From: Drosophila miranda
Lineage: Eukaryota; Arthropoda; Insecta; Diptera; Drosophilidae
Direction of reading: 5' to 3'
NCBI RefSeq assembly: GCF_003369915.1
Contig: NW_022881603.1
Location: 27,078,264-27,142,263, forward strand
Length of the DNA: 64,000 bases
Shown here piece after piece: positions 21,671-33,374 of the stretch. A program made the position numbers and the translations under genes. How positions within the stretch are numbered: the first letter of the stretch is position 1; the number at the start of each line of letters is the position of its first letter. Below the pieces are notes generated by a model, which searched no databases, was not told the origin of the DNA, and was given only the letters and a program-made list of their open reading frames with translations.

Positions 21671-23122
21671 TCAAAAATCCTCCGACAAATACTTGTCGCG
21701 ATCGAAGAAGGAACCAATGACAATGCGGCCGCTGAACTTGCGGCCACTCAGGGCGCCCAGAGCCTTCTCGCTGTCCTCGATGGTCCCGAAGTGGACGTAC
21801 ACCTTGCCGCAGCCCTTGGGGCGAGTGCCAGAGTCCCCTCCTCCTTCCCCTTCCGATCCGCTGGCCTGGGGGCGTGGTATCTTGAGGCTAAGAACCTCGC
21901 CGTACTTGCTGCACTCCTGCTCGATGTCGGTTCGTATGTCCTCGTACTCCTCGTTGTCCAGCAGCTCCTCCGGCAGCACCATATTGAGAACGCACAGCAC
22001 CTGGGTGGCATTGTTCAGCCCCGCCGTGGAGCCCGTGAGGGATGTGGCCACAAGGCCGGGCACTTGGATGGGGATCTGCTGGGTGCCCGCGTACCGGCCG
22101 CTGGGGATCCGGCGGTCCCCGAGCTGCATGCCGTTCAGATTGGCACTCACCTGTTCCGTGAGCAATGGATCGACGTACTCGAAGAAGGCGTACCCCGTGC
22201 TGAGCGTTGTGCTGGGGTCCCTGACCAGATTGAAGCCCCGCAGCTGGCCGAACGACAGCAGCAGCTCCTTGATCTGCGTCTCGTTCAGGCACGTGGGCAG
22301 GCCCCCCATGTAGATCTTGTGCGGCGAGTCCGGAACGAGGTTGGAAATCGCCTCGCTGCCCAGGCTCCCAGTTTCCGCTGAGGACGACAGGGACTTGCCG
22401 GCCACCGATGAAGCACTGCCTCCGACGGCATCGGGGATCCGGCCAGCGCCAGCGGCAGCGCCAACGGGACCCACTGGATGGTAGTCGTGTGGCCGTCGGA
22501 TCTTCAGCACCTGTCCACGGAACGAGATGCCATCGAATGTGGTCGCCTGGGTGGCCTCCTGCATCGAACGGAACTCGATGAAAGCGAAATTCTTGTCGAG
22601 ATTCGCCTGGCAGGACAGCACCGCCTTCCCGTCGAGACAGAGCTGGCCGCCACAGTCGTCGCAAAGCAGCAGGAACTGCTGGTTGAAGAAGGCCATGATG
22701 TCGTCCTCGGTGACGCCGAACGGTATGTTGCCCACGTAGAGGCGACGCGCCTGGCGCGTCACCATCGCAATGGCCGCCGTGTCCGCCGTCGGCTGCGTGT
22801 CCGACTGGATGCGCGCCACTGGCCTGATCTGGCCACTGGCCTGCATGGCCTTGTACTGCATGGGCGTCACATGGGCATAGCCCTCGGGCGGCACATCCCA
22901 CAGGCTGGCGCCGTGGCGGCGACGTTTTGGAAGGGATTTTCTGGCCATGGCACTCGAACGGGTGGCACGCGAACGGGATCGGGAGCGGGAACGGGAGTGG
23001 GAACGGGAGCGGGAACGATTCCTGAATCGAGGACGTGTGTAGCAGGAAACCGCCTGCTCGGATTTGCTGCCACTTCGATTGCGGTGCGAGAGGCGCTTTT
23101 CTATTTTCCGACCACCACCCAT
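21671..23122 (-). CDS. LS2-like U2AF large-subunit paralogue, copy 2
   Basis: 483 residues from the Met at 23122, intronless, ending KYLSEDF. The DKY..F ending resembles the U2AF large-subunit C terminus and is probably ancestral. Domains are as in copy 1: short RS region, Trp in SLWDVPPEGY, RRM1, RRM2 and UHM with RKF. Family members bind polypyrimidine or, for LS2, G-rich RNA and pair with the U2AF small subunit to control 3' splice-site choice in the nucleus. Copy 2 lacks six RS-region residues found in copy 1, has two extra residues after GQI, and has Cys in place of Gly before the DDC of RRM1. It is the likelier functional copy because its stop and poly(A) signal are in normal order. Confidence 0.87.
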   Translation of the reverse strand: MGGGRKIEKRLSHRNRSGSKSEQAVSCYTRPRFRNRSRSRSHSRSRSRSRSRATRSSAMARKSLPKRRRHGASLWDVPPEGYAHVTPMQYKAMQASGQIRPVARIQSDTQPTADTAAIAMVTRQARRLYVGNIPFGVTEDDIMAFFNQQFLLLCDDCGGQLCLDGKAVLSCQANLDKNFAFIEFRSMQEATQATTFDGISFRGQVLKIRRPHDYHPVGPVGAAAGAGRIPDAVGGSASSVAGKSLSSSAETGSLGSEAISNLVPDSPHKIYMGGLPTCLNETQIKELLLSFGQLRGFNLVRDPSTTLSTGYAFFEYVDPLLTEQVSANLNGMQLGDRRIPSGRYAGTQQIPIQVPGLVATSLTGSTAGLNNATQVLCVLNMVLPEELLDNEEYEDIRTDIEQECSKYGEVLSLKIPRPQASGSEGEGGGDSGTRPKGCGKVYVHFGTIEDSEKALGALSGRKFSGRIVIGSFFDRDKYLSEDF

Positions 23123-24418
23123 TGATATCTCTCTCGCTGGAAAACACATGGGTTGTTTTTTAGGGGAAAATACGTGCGGGAAAAACGATGAAAATCTTAC
23201 TCGTAAAACAGCGCAAGAATTCACTTTCCTTGTTATTTTTTTCGCGTTGACAGCTTTCACAATGATTGGCACTTTTCCCCTTAGACAGGAGACAGGGTTG
23301 CAAGGTGCTGACCGGGCAGGCGCCCCATAGAGTTGTAGCTGACAGCGGCAGGGGGCAGGTGCACCGGCAGGGTTAATTAAAACCCAAATCTAAAGTATTT
23401 CTCCTTAGAAAATCGATTAAGAAATACCTTTGACCAAGGAGCGCACCAGCGACATTCCATGGAAAGACACAACTTCATTTGGGATCCTCCGATTCGAGCG
23501 ACTCAATTAATTCCCATAAAGGCGACACAATAAAACTGTCAACCCAAAGCAGGATCTGGCATAATGAAGTGGGGATCGATCGAGGAATTCTTTATAGATT
23601 TTTGTGGTTGTCTACCTTCCACCAGGCAGGCACCCTCCGATAATTTATGTCCCTCAAGGCGAGACTCAATCACCATTCAACGGATATATGGCCTGCGATC
23701 CTTTCAGGATAATGGTCTACCGTTTAATGGTTATTTGATGGCACGCACACAGAGACGATCTACGGGAGGATCTTCTTCATGCAAATGCAATCTCTGTCCG
23801 TCATTAAGTCTCCAAATTAAATATATTTCATCGCCAGTGTCCAAAAACCAATTAATTTGTTGTTCATTTGTTGGATTTTGGCTGGCTCTTTTTGTTGGCC
23901 AATGGCCAGAACCTGTCCACACACACACACAAACACACGACGCAGACACGCAGACACTGACAAACGCAATTAATTTGTCCATTTAAATTCAGGCAGTGAA
24001 TGCTCTCCCACCTCCTTCCACCTTCCACCTTCCATTCCATGAGGCTGATGATGAGGTAACCCTACTACAGCCACATGCCCCGAAAAAAATATTCTGAACG
24101 TTTTTCGATCGGTTCTCATCATTTGAGGAATGCAACAAGCCATCCACCACCGAAGGCGATAAATTATTTTTTTCAACAACTCAATAAAAATTCATAACTG
24201 ATTGTGCGGCAGATTGTTGGGGGTTTTTGACCGAAAGGGAAAATCAGTTTAAAGAAAAAATAAAATAAAAAAAGTAAAAATTAAATAAAAATAATAAATA
24301 ATAATACTAATAAATAAAAAAATAAATAAAATTAACAAATAAAAATACAAATTATAATATATAAAAATAATATTACAAATTATAATAAACAACAATAAAT
24401 ATAGGATTAATAAAGAAC
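23123..24418. other. upstream region of LS2-like copy 2
   Basis: Counterpart of 9447-10469 plus 16841-17118. Contains a CA-rich microsatellite near 23918-23936, the empty BEL/Pao site, and an AT-rich tail from about 24250. No gene is supported. Confidence 0.55.
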
Positions 24419-24922
24419 GCGGGGGAACGTTGTGAGTTGCTGCGGACACCGCAACTCTACGGTTATACCCGATACTAAGTCAGTATGGCTCTCCTCCGGC
24501 AGACGCCGCTAATATTAAACGACACGACAAAGAGTGCGTGCGAGAGAGACAGGAAATCAGTCTGAGCGTGACGTCGGGCGCTGCGTAGCTACTGCAAATT
24601 GATTTGTTCCTATTGGCTATAAAAATGATCTGATCTGATCCAGATTCAGCAATCTGATAGATATGGTCATTATCTATGATTCTGCGTTTTTAGTTTTCTC
24701 GAATGTGCAATATTGTGGATGCAACAGATTTTCGTTCTTTGTGTGGGCGGAAGGGGGTGGGGCGAAATTTTGAGGTTCACGTTTTATAGTTAGATCTACC
24801 AGGAGTGCGGATACCAAATTTGGTTACTCTAGCCTTAATAGTCTCTGAGATTTTTGAATATCCCCAGATTTTCGTCCTTTGCGGGGGCGGAAGGGGGTGT
24901 GGCGAAATTTTGAAACAAAACT
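24419..24922 (-). mobile_element. DINE-1/Helentron-like unit, internally deleted
   Basis: Matches the first ~500 bp of the unit at 17121 and then jumps, at GAAACAAAACTAAAAAGGG, to the host DNA that follows that unit. The microsatellite core and distal terminus, about 600 bp, are missing. Same position relative to the duplication as 17121-18212. Confidence 0.8.
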
Positions 24923-25579
24923 AAAAAGGGCGAAAGCCATAGTGAAAGTTTCAACGAAATCAATGTGCAAGAAAGTAAACACTTGGAAATTGTGTGCGAC
25001 GCTCAGTCGGCCGTCTGGTAACCGTAGTTCATGGTCCTGGCTCCCAACGCAATCCCAAAAACTACAAAAACGAGTACGAGTCCCACCCAATCCAATCCAA
25101 GCCCACCCAGCGCCATCCACTCGACTATGAAATTAAAATGGATGATGGGCAAAATGAAAATGGAATTTTTAATGAGCTGCCGCCGAGGCATAGGCCAAAC
25201 CAGGGCCCGGGCTAAAAACAATGGCGAGGAGACAAAACAATGGAAATTCGTCCCTGGCTGCGAATGGTGTGCGTCGCAATGAAAACGGCCGCCAACACTT
25301 TAAATAGCACCATCAGAGGGGTTCAGAAATTTAGTGGCGCCGTTTGCTGGCCATATCTTAAGCTGTATTTCTCTTGTGGTAAAACTGAGGGACTATTTCA
25401 CGATCGGAAATTCTATGTTCTTTTATTGGGAATTATTTATTTTATTATTTATTTATTTATTTTCTTGGATATACTTTCAAAGCAATTTAAATCACTCCTT
25501 TCAAATCCCGACAGATAAGTGTTAACTCGTATATACACAGTCGTCGTATTGAAACACACACACTGGACAGACTTACAAC
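24923..25579. other. host spacer and likely transporter 5' region
   Basis: 24923-25130 duplicates 18213-18420; the rest is single-copy here. The end (about 25500-25579) is probably the 5' UTR of the transporter pseudogene. No other gene is seen. Confidence 0.5.
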
Positions 25580-26881
25580 ATGCCGCCCAAGGAAAATGCC
25601 AAGGAAGAAAATCCAAACTACTTCACCTGGACACAGGTAAGCGCCTTTCGATAATACATTTACTGGGAAACCTTATCGGTCTCCTTCTGCAGCTTCTCGT
25701 GGCCGTGTCCGTGTCCTTGTGCTCCTTCTGCACTGGCTTCTGCGGTGCTTACACCTCTCCGGCCTTGCCCTTCATGAAGGGCGATGATGGCAAGTTCTCG
25801 ATCACATCCCAGGAAGAGTCCTGGGTGGGTGGCCTTATGCCACTGGCCTGTCTTGTGGGCGGCATTCTCGGCGGCCTACTGATCATGTATATTGGCAGGA
25901 AGTGGACAATTATGATCACGGCTCCTCCGTTCATTATCGGCTGGCTGCTGATCGGCTTTGCCACGGTCCAGCAGTGGGCCTGGCCACCTTGGTCCTGCCC
26001 GTCTACCTGGGCGAGACGTCTACCTGACCCTGTTCGTGCCGGAGACACCACGCTACCTTTTGTCGCGCGGCAAGACCGAGAAGGCCTAAAAGTCGCTCGC
26101 CTGGCTGCGTGGCAAGACCGGCGACGTCGATGCAGAGATGAAGGAGCTGGCCAGCACCCAGGGCGAGACGGCAAATGCCAAGACCACGTATGGGGACATG
26201 TTCAAGAAGCGCAACCGCAAGCCCATTCTCATATCCCTCGGCCTGAAGCTGTTCCAGCAGATGAGCGGCATCAATCTGGTGATCTTCTACACCCATCAGA
26301 TCTTTTTGGACGCCGGCTCCACCATTAAGCCGGCCATTGCCACGGTCATTGTGGGCTTGGTCAACTTTGTGGCCACTCTAATAGCCACCGCTGTCATCGA
26401 TCGAGTGGGACGCAAGGTGAGATCCTAGATCCGTTATTTGCTTTAATCTGTCTGCTGTTATCCAGGTCCTGCTATACATCTCCGACACGACTATGATTAT
26501 CACCCTGTTCACGCTGGCCATATTCTTTTTTGGCAAGCACAAGGACTGGGATCTCTCGGGTGTGGGATGGCTGCCGCTGGTGGCTGTGCACTTTCATAGT
26601 CACCAAAACGTATATGGACATGATCTGTGAGTTTTGTTCAATGACAAGTTTGGCACTAGATCTTTTGTATAATTTGTTCTCCCTCAGCTCTGATCAATAG
26701 CTATGGCGCCTTCTCCGTATATTGTGTGTGCTGCATTATAGGCATGCTATTTGTCATCTTCTTTGTGCCCGAAACCAAGGGCAAGAAACCAGTTTCTGCA
26801 CCTCACGGCGACGGCTCTTCCCCACCTTCCTTCCTGCTTTACGTGGCAGTTACTCATATGATTTTGTGGCTACAAAGTTGA
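25580..26881 (+). pseudogene. Tret1-like facilitated sugar (trehalose) transporter, decayed
   Basis: Major-facilitator transporter remnant. Exon 1 (25580-25636, MPPKENAKEE..) is joined by a GT..AG intron to exon 2 at 25693. Recognisable family phrases are GGILGGLL, IGRKW, LVLPVYLGET, FVPETPRYLLSRG, QQMSGINLVIFYT, DRVGRK and FVPETKGK. Breaks: deletion and frameshift near 25970, loss of about 100 residues after YLGET (near 26020), a TAA at 26087-26089, and a deletion near 26590 fusing WLPLVAV to the region before VTKTYMDMI. Intron boundaries at 26416/26465 and near 26626 are still present. The end departs from the family after TKGK. Intact relatives have 12 membrane helices and import trehalose or other sugars. 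This copy cannot make one. Confidence 0.85.
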
Positions 26882-29157
26882 GGCGTAAATAAAATTATTC
26901 CATATTTTTGCTAGCTGTAAACGTGATTCCGAGTGTCTGTGCGGGAGTTGTGCAAGTGTCTGTGCGGATGATATGCTGTAGTAGCTAAACTTTTGCTTAG
27001 CCAATGTTTTCACTCTCACTTTGCTTTGATTTCCTTGAGATAACCCAATTAGCTGGAAGTAGAGCAAGCTGCATGGCCCTGTTAGTATCGAAGGATATTC
27101 GTATATAAAAACTCCACACAGTCAGAGCAACCTTTTGTTTTCTCTGCTTTACCTACCCCAATCCCCCTATTGATTGGGAATAGTCTTTGAGGCGAATTAA
27201 GTTGGTTTCTGGCAACTTTAGTCTCTTTCTCCACGATTCGAGTTCATTAAGCTGCTTAAATATGGACCAAAGTCGAATTAATATTCCGACAACATTTGCC
27301 GCATTCCCCCATTTGTGAGGGGAAGTTGAAAGCAGACAGGCCAGGGTCAAGGATCAGAGCAGTGGGCAGGAAAGGCGGGGCCTCTGCAGTTTGCTTTAAA
27401 TGTTCTCTTTGGTTGCTCTCTCTCTCTGGTTTTTTTAATGTTTGCCTAAATGGTAATTAAAATATGCCCAGATGGTGTCTGGATGAGCTCTGCCGTTCCA
27501 CCGTCGGTCTGTCCGTTAGCTGGGAGCTGGGGGCAAACGAGTGGGCGAGTCGGGACTCTCGAGGTCAATTTCAATCACAGAGCCAGCTCTGGCTCTCTTA
27601 CCCGTACTTTGTGGCAGCTAGCAGGACCGGTCAAAGTGCGAAAAGGTCATCTTCAATTGCTACTTTTTCTGTTCATCCTCCTTCTCAGTAGTAAGAGACT
27701 AACAGACAGACAGAGAGACGTAACCACAAAGAACTTAAATTGGTTCTGGGTCTGGTTACTCCTCAGATTGCTCTGTGGTCACTGAGAGCCCTTCATGTAT
27801 TTATTTATTTCTATATTTACTCCTTTACTCAGTCAACACTTTTGCAACTTCTCTGTAAAATCTTTACCATTTTCAAAAAGTCTCCAGAAAGTCTCACTAC
27901 TTTCTCTATTCTATCACTTCAAGGACTTTACCGCCAGTTTTTAGTCATAATTTTTGCATAAAGCAGGGAGTCGGTATTCAGAACCCAGCAAACTGTGTCA
28001 ACGCAGCCATTTGGTTTCCAAAACTCACCTCCAGTCCCCCACCCTTTCTCCGCTCTCAATCTCACTCATCCTTTCCTGCTTTTGCCGTCTCTTTCTTTCC
28101 TGCTTCTCTGTGGGCCGCCTTTTTTCCGCAACGTTGATGGCGACATAAATAGCTCCCGCTTGGTTGATGTTGATGGCTTAGTCCCACACGCCACCCTAAA
28201 CGGTGGAAATATCCAGGTAACAGCCGTCTGGCTCATAAATGTAAACTTTTTCGGCTAGTTACATGTAACTATGCCATTTTGCTGGCAGAAAAGTTGAGAG
28301 AGCACTGGAGCACTGCTCCCCCTCTCTGGTGATGCCTTTTCAGTTGATTGCCAATTTAATCGGCTCGCAATTTCCGCCTTGACGCACGCCTTAGCTCCAT
28401 GATTAGTGGGCGTGGCCGTGTCTGTCTAATTTGTATATCTGTGCAAAAGTAGGATTCCACAAAGCGGATCTCTTAGCCGCGACACTTGAAACGAATGACT
28501 GTGTGCGCTGATGGCGGAGGGGGCGAATGTGTCGGGCTTTGCCCGTCTATGTATCTATTTATTTTTTTCCCTCTCCGACATCGTCTGACGTGTGGCATGT
28601 GTGTGTGTGCGCAGCACCCATAATTCAAATTCGAATACGTGCCGTGCATATGGCCGTAGAGCGGAACCGCCTGGAAATGGTTTGGCGACAGTGTCTGCAG
28701 TTAATCTTCGGCCTGAGCCAGGGAAAATGTCAATACTGCATGAGAGGATAAATATGCCTGTCTTTTGTGTGCGCGCCAGAGAGAACCTGAAAAATACTTT
28801 TTGGTATGACACACTGAGAAAAAAAAAGTGGTACGCGTCGATGTCAAACGGATCATAATGTTACAATTTTATAAAAGCAGAGATCCATTAATCCGATTGT
28901 AGCTGCCTCTTTGGCCTCGCACTGGGCACAAACTCTTTCATCCACTAACTGTTTGAAGGCACTGTTTTCATAGCGGTCCCATTGCACGGCTCGGACAGCT
29001 CCATTTGCATATTGAGCTAAGCAAATGTTAATCAATCAAAGCCGCAGACAACTCTTTAACCCATTACCCCGCCCTGCTCCTTGGAAATTGTTCAATTCGC
29101 TAAATGTTTGAATGAGCAAACATATTACTGCAAAATATAAATTGTTTAATACAAAAA
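26882..29157. other. intergenic DNA
   Basis: Single-copy sequence of mixed composition with polypyrimidine tracts and a (GT)n run near 28600. A TATATAAAA at about 27103 has a TCAG start-like motif only about 20 bp downstream, too close to be convincing. No gene is supported. Confidence 0.45.
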
Positions 29158-30053
29158 CGAGGGGGAACGTTGTGAGTTGCTGCGGACACCGCAACTCTAC
29201 GGTTATACCCGATACTAAGTCAGTATGGCTCTCCTCCGGCAGACGCCGCTAATATTAAACGACACGACAAAGAGTGCGTGCGAGAGAGACAGAAAATCAG
29301 TCTGAGCGTGACGTCGGGCGCTGCGTAGCCACTGCAAATTGATTTGTTCCTATTGGCTATAAAAATGATCTGATCTGATCCAGATTCAGCAATCTGATAG
29401 ATATGGTCATTATCTATGATTCTGCGTTTTTAGTTTTCTCGAATGTGCAATATTAGGGATGCAACAGATTTTCGTCCTTTGTGTGGACGGAAGGGGGTAC
29501 GTCGAAATTTTGAGATACACGTTTTATAGTTAGATCTACCAGGAGTGCGGATACCAAATTTGGTTACTCTAGCCTTAATAGTCTCTGAGATTTTTGAATA
29601 TCCCCAGATTTTCGTCCTTTGTGTGGGCGGAAGGGGGTGGGGCGAAATTTTGAGGTACACATTTTTAAGTAAGATCGAACAGGAGTGCGGATACCAAATT
29701 TGGTTACTCTAGCTTTAATAGTCTCTGAGATTTTTGAATATCCCCAGATTTTCGTCCTTTGTGGGGGCGGAAGTGGGCGGGGCGAAGTTTTGAAATATTT
29801 TTGTTGCAGTGACATATCACAGAAGTCTGGATCCAAAACATCGTTGCTCTAGCTCGTATAGTCTTTGAGCACTAGGCGCTAATAGGGACGGACAGACGGA
29901 CAGACAGACATGGCTCAATCGACTCGGCTATTGATGCTGATCAAGAAGATATATACTTTATGGGGTCGGAAACGATTCCTTCTGGACGTTACACACATCC
30001 ACTTTTACCACAAATCTAATATACCCCAATACTCATTTTGAGTATCGGGTATA
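29158..30053 (-). mobile_element. DINE-1/Helentron-like unit (first of head-to-tail pair)
   Basis: Runs from CGAGGGGGAACG to GAGTATCGGGTATA, with two tandem ~120 bp modules (about 29520-29750) and a short GGACAGAC core near 29885-29910. It abuts the next unit in the same orientation with almost no bases between. Confidence 0.85.
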
Positions 30054-30054
30054 A

Positions 30055-31298
30055 CGAGGGGGAACGTTGTGAGTTTCTGCGGACACCGCAACTCTACGGT
30101 ATACCCGATACTTAGTCAGTATGGCTCTCCTCCGGCAGACGCCGCTAATATTAAACGACACGACAAAGAGTGCGTGCGAGAGAGACAGAAAATCAGTCTG
30201 AGCGTGACGTCGGGCGCTGCGTGGCCACTGCAAATTGATTTCTTGCTTTTGGCTACAAAAATGATCCGATGTGATCCAGATTCAGCAATCTGATAGATAT
30301 AGTCATTATCTATGATTCTGCGTTTTTAGTTTTCTCGAATGTGCAATATTAGGGATGCAACAGATTTTCGTCCTTTGTGTGGACGGAAGAGGGTACGTCG
30401 AAATTTTGAGATACACCTTTTATAGTTAGATCTACCAGGAGTGCGGATACCAAATTTGGTTACTCTAGCCTTAATAGTCTCTGAGATTTTTGAATATCCC
30501 CAGATTTTCGTCCTTTGTGTGGGCGGAAGGGGGTGGGCGAAATTTTGAGGTACACGTTTTTAAGTAAGATCGAACAGGAGTGCGGATACCAAATTTGGTT
30601 ACTCTAGCTTTAATAGTCTCTGAGATTTTTGAATATCCCCAGATTTTCGTCCTTTGCGGGGGCGGAAGGGGGTGTGGCAAAATTTTGAAACAAACTCGTC
30701 TCGGTCCGATAGATTAGGAGTGTGGATACCAAATTTGGTTGCTCTAGCTTTTGTAGTCTCTGAGATCTAGGCGCTAATGTTTTACTCTAAGCAAAGCCGC
30801 CTATGCTACGTGTGTGTTAGAGAGAGACAGGGCGAGAAAAAATGAAATTGTTTTCTTGATGCTGGCTATAATAATGATACGATCCAATTCAGATTCCGCA
30901 GTCTTAAAGATATGGTCATTCTCTACAATTCTACGTTTTTGGTTTTCTCATATCTTTAAAATTGTGGATGCCACAAATTTTCGTCCTTTGTGGGGGCGGA
31001 AGTAGGCGGGGCGAAGTTTTGAAATATTTTTGTATCAGTGACATATCACAGAAGTCTGGATCCAAAACATCGTTGCTCTAGCTCTTATAGTCTTTGAGCA
31101 CTAGGGGCTGAAGGGGACGGACAGACGGAGAGACGGACGGACGGACAGACAGACAGGGCTCAATCGACTCGGCTATTGATGCTGATCAAGAATATATATA
31201 CTTTATGGGGTCGGAAACGATTCCTTCTGGACGTTACACACATCCACTTTTACCACAAATCTAATATACCCCAATACTCATTTTGAGTATCGGGTATA
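30055..31298 (-). mobile_element. DINE-1/Helentron-like unit (second of head-to-tail pair)
   Basis: Complete unit, same orientation as 29158-30053, with three tandem modules, the GGACAGAC core near 31115-31157, and the GAGTATCGGGTATA end at 31298. Confidence 0.85.
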
Positions 31299-31542
31299 AA
31301 AATACAAATTTACGTCTCCAGATGGTTCATTGCCTAACGTGCTTGTGACGTAGTAAATGTTAAAAAACGATTTAGTAAATCCAAATAGGCCTAGAAAAAT
31401 TACATCTACTTTCATTCCCATTCAGTCAGTATCTCCACCTCAACGGGACGGGACTGTTCAAAGTTTCTAGTAAATAAAAAATCAACAAAATTCTTTGTAT
31501 TTTGTAACAAAATTTTGAGAGCTAAATTCAAAGTGCATCAAA

Positions 31543-31741
31543 ATGGCAGATCCAGATGCTCGGGATGCCGAAACCGTACCGCCACCCATTGGCGGGGAAA
31601 ACAATCTTAGCATGAACAATGAGCGTTTGGATTGCGAGAATCTTGGTAAGGAGGGACACTGACAGTTCTCTCAGTAGAAACTTAGCAGAGAAATTAATCT
31701 TCCAATTAGATGAAATGACAGCGATTGATCAATCCCGATAG
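31543..31741 (+). pseudogene. small two-exon gene cut by a stop, function unknown
   Basis: Exon 1 is 31543-31645 (MADPDARDAETVPPP..). A GTAAGG donor joins, in phase, to an acceptor at 31709 and then DEMTAIDQSR and TAG at 31739-31741, giving 44 residues. The frame stays open after the TAG (AGISISAPSLLWEYIW) up to a GTTAGT donor near 31788. A further stretch at about 31862-31984 (RLKEQIREEILDNAV..) looks coding, so the TAG may be a nonsense mutation in a longer gene. I do not recognise the family. It converges on the SPATA17-like gene, about 50 bp from that gene's stop. Confidence 0.35.
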
Positions 31742-32036
31742 GCCGGCATTTCCATCAGTGCTCCTTCGCTTCTATGGGAATATATTTGGTTAGTATTTCC
31801 TAACATACTCAGAAGTACAATATTTAATGATTCCATTCCATGTTAAGTTGATTTCTTTAGGTCCATATTCGCCTAAAGGAACAAATTCGTGAAGAAATCC
31901 TGGATAATGCTGTGAAAAAAAAAACTTTGGCAGATATATTTTCCATGCTTATAAAGCTCTTTATATTTAAATTTTATAATATGTAGTTTTGAAATTGTTT
32001 GGGGTATCCTAAGTCTTTCGGCCACCCAAGCCGCGT

Positions 32037-33374
32037 TTAGTGGCAAACGATCTCGTCTAGAGAGGGTGCTTTGCAATGGCAAGGCGTGCTATCGATCTCT
32101 TCGAGAATGTCGGATATTTCGTGGAGGAACTTCTCCAGATTCTCGGGCTTCTGGAAGATATTACTGTCCACTGAAAGCCGCTTGCCGCCCAATATCTTCC
32201 AGCGACGCATGCTGGCAATGACATCGCCACAGAAGTCCCGCTTGTTCTTCTCGAGAAACTTCAATTTCTCCTGCAAGACCTTGAGACGCTTCTCTGCAAA
32301 CGAAAAGGGATACTTCTACAATTAAGAAATTAATTCATGATACCGATTTGACACACTTCCGGCTATTTTCTTGTGGAACTTTTGGGCGTGGGAATCCCTC
32401 TGTGCCATGTCGTACATTTCAATGATCTTGTACATTCGTCGGTCCATGTACTTGCTCAGGCGGAACGCCTCCTCACAATGCGGCGGACAGAGACTCTGAA
32501 AGTTGGGACCTTTGTACGGAACTCCCGTCAGGTGTCTGTTATTCCGGAAGTTATCCCGCTCCGCCTGGGCATCAGCGCTCCGTTTGGCCATGTACGATCG
32601 CACCCGACCGTTGTGGAAACGAAAATTGAGACTCGCTAGCAGCTTCTCCACTCGCGACAAGCACCTGTGGAAGGAGACAGAGTTTCGGAAGCGATCTACA
32701 CACCGGATCTGTACTCACGTTGTGTTCTTTAGCGAGTAGACGCCGGGTATCGAGTAGGTGCGCAGCAAATGGTGCAGCTTGAAGGCCACACAGTTGAGTA
32801 GTTCCTCGGCCGCACAGATCTGCATATGCCGCAGGCTTTGCATATTGTGGACCGTGTGACGGATCCACCAGCCGCGAAACAAAGCCTGAATCTTGGTGGC
32901 CGCCTTGGTGTAGTGAATCTCGAGCCGATTCTGCAGCATCTTCTCCACGGTCTTGAAGTAGCTCTTTCGCACTGCAAAGCCTCGCCACCACCGCTGAATG
33001 GTAATGGCCGCCTTGTTGCGTTTTTTCAGTGTTTTGCGACTGAAGAAACCTCGCCAGTGACGCTGGATGGTCCGTGCAGACTTGAAATGCGTGTAGTCCA
33101 GCAACAGCATCGCGGTCCTGCGGGCAATCTCAAGGAAGTGTCATAAGCTCTATGACCTATTCAAGATCCTCCTTACCGCGACAGCGTTGGCAGTAGCAGT
33201 GGTGTGCCTGAGGTACCCTCCTCTATTAACTCGGACTCATTGTCTTCCACCCTTGAATAGTAAAAGATATAGTTGATTCCAATGAGTTGGCTGTGCTTAC
33301 GAGCTTCCCGAGACCGGCATGCCGTCCGTATGCCTCCGCGAGCCGACTTGCGTCCGATGCCTGTCCCAGAACAT
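32037..33374 (-). CDS. SPATA17-like IQ-motif protein, five exons
   Basis: Exons 33374-33301, 33251-33177, 33117-32719, 32664-32357 and 32293-32037 join in phase with GT..AG introns to a 370-residue protein starting MFWDRHRTQ. Three IQ motifs follow one another: TIQRHWRGF (about 66-74), TIQRWWRGF (89-97) and KIQALFRGW (125-133). These are expected to bind calmodulin or other EF-hand light chains. The phrase LLRTYSIPGVY after the IQ array resembles the SPATA17 family, known from sperm. The C-terminal part has heptad-like EKLKFLEKNKRDF. The 5' end may be longer. Exon 4's donor is chosen as GTGTGT (32356) because only it keeps the frame into exon 5. Confidence 0.75.

Larger units (their letters stand above)
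19695..24418. repeat. segmental duplication, copy 2
   Basis: Unbroken counterpart of 6071-10469 plus 16841-17118. It holds the second LS2-like gene and, at about 24139-24143, the unoccupied BEL/Pao target site. Confidence 0.95.

Noticed and set aside
27101-27130. Promoter with TATATAAAA and TCAG
   Set aside because: The spacing is about 20 bp instead of about 30, and no open frame follows.
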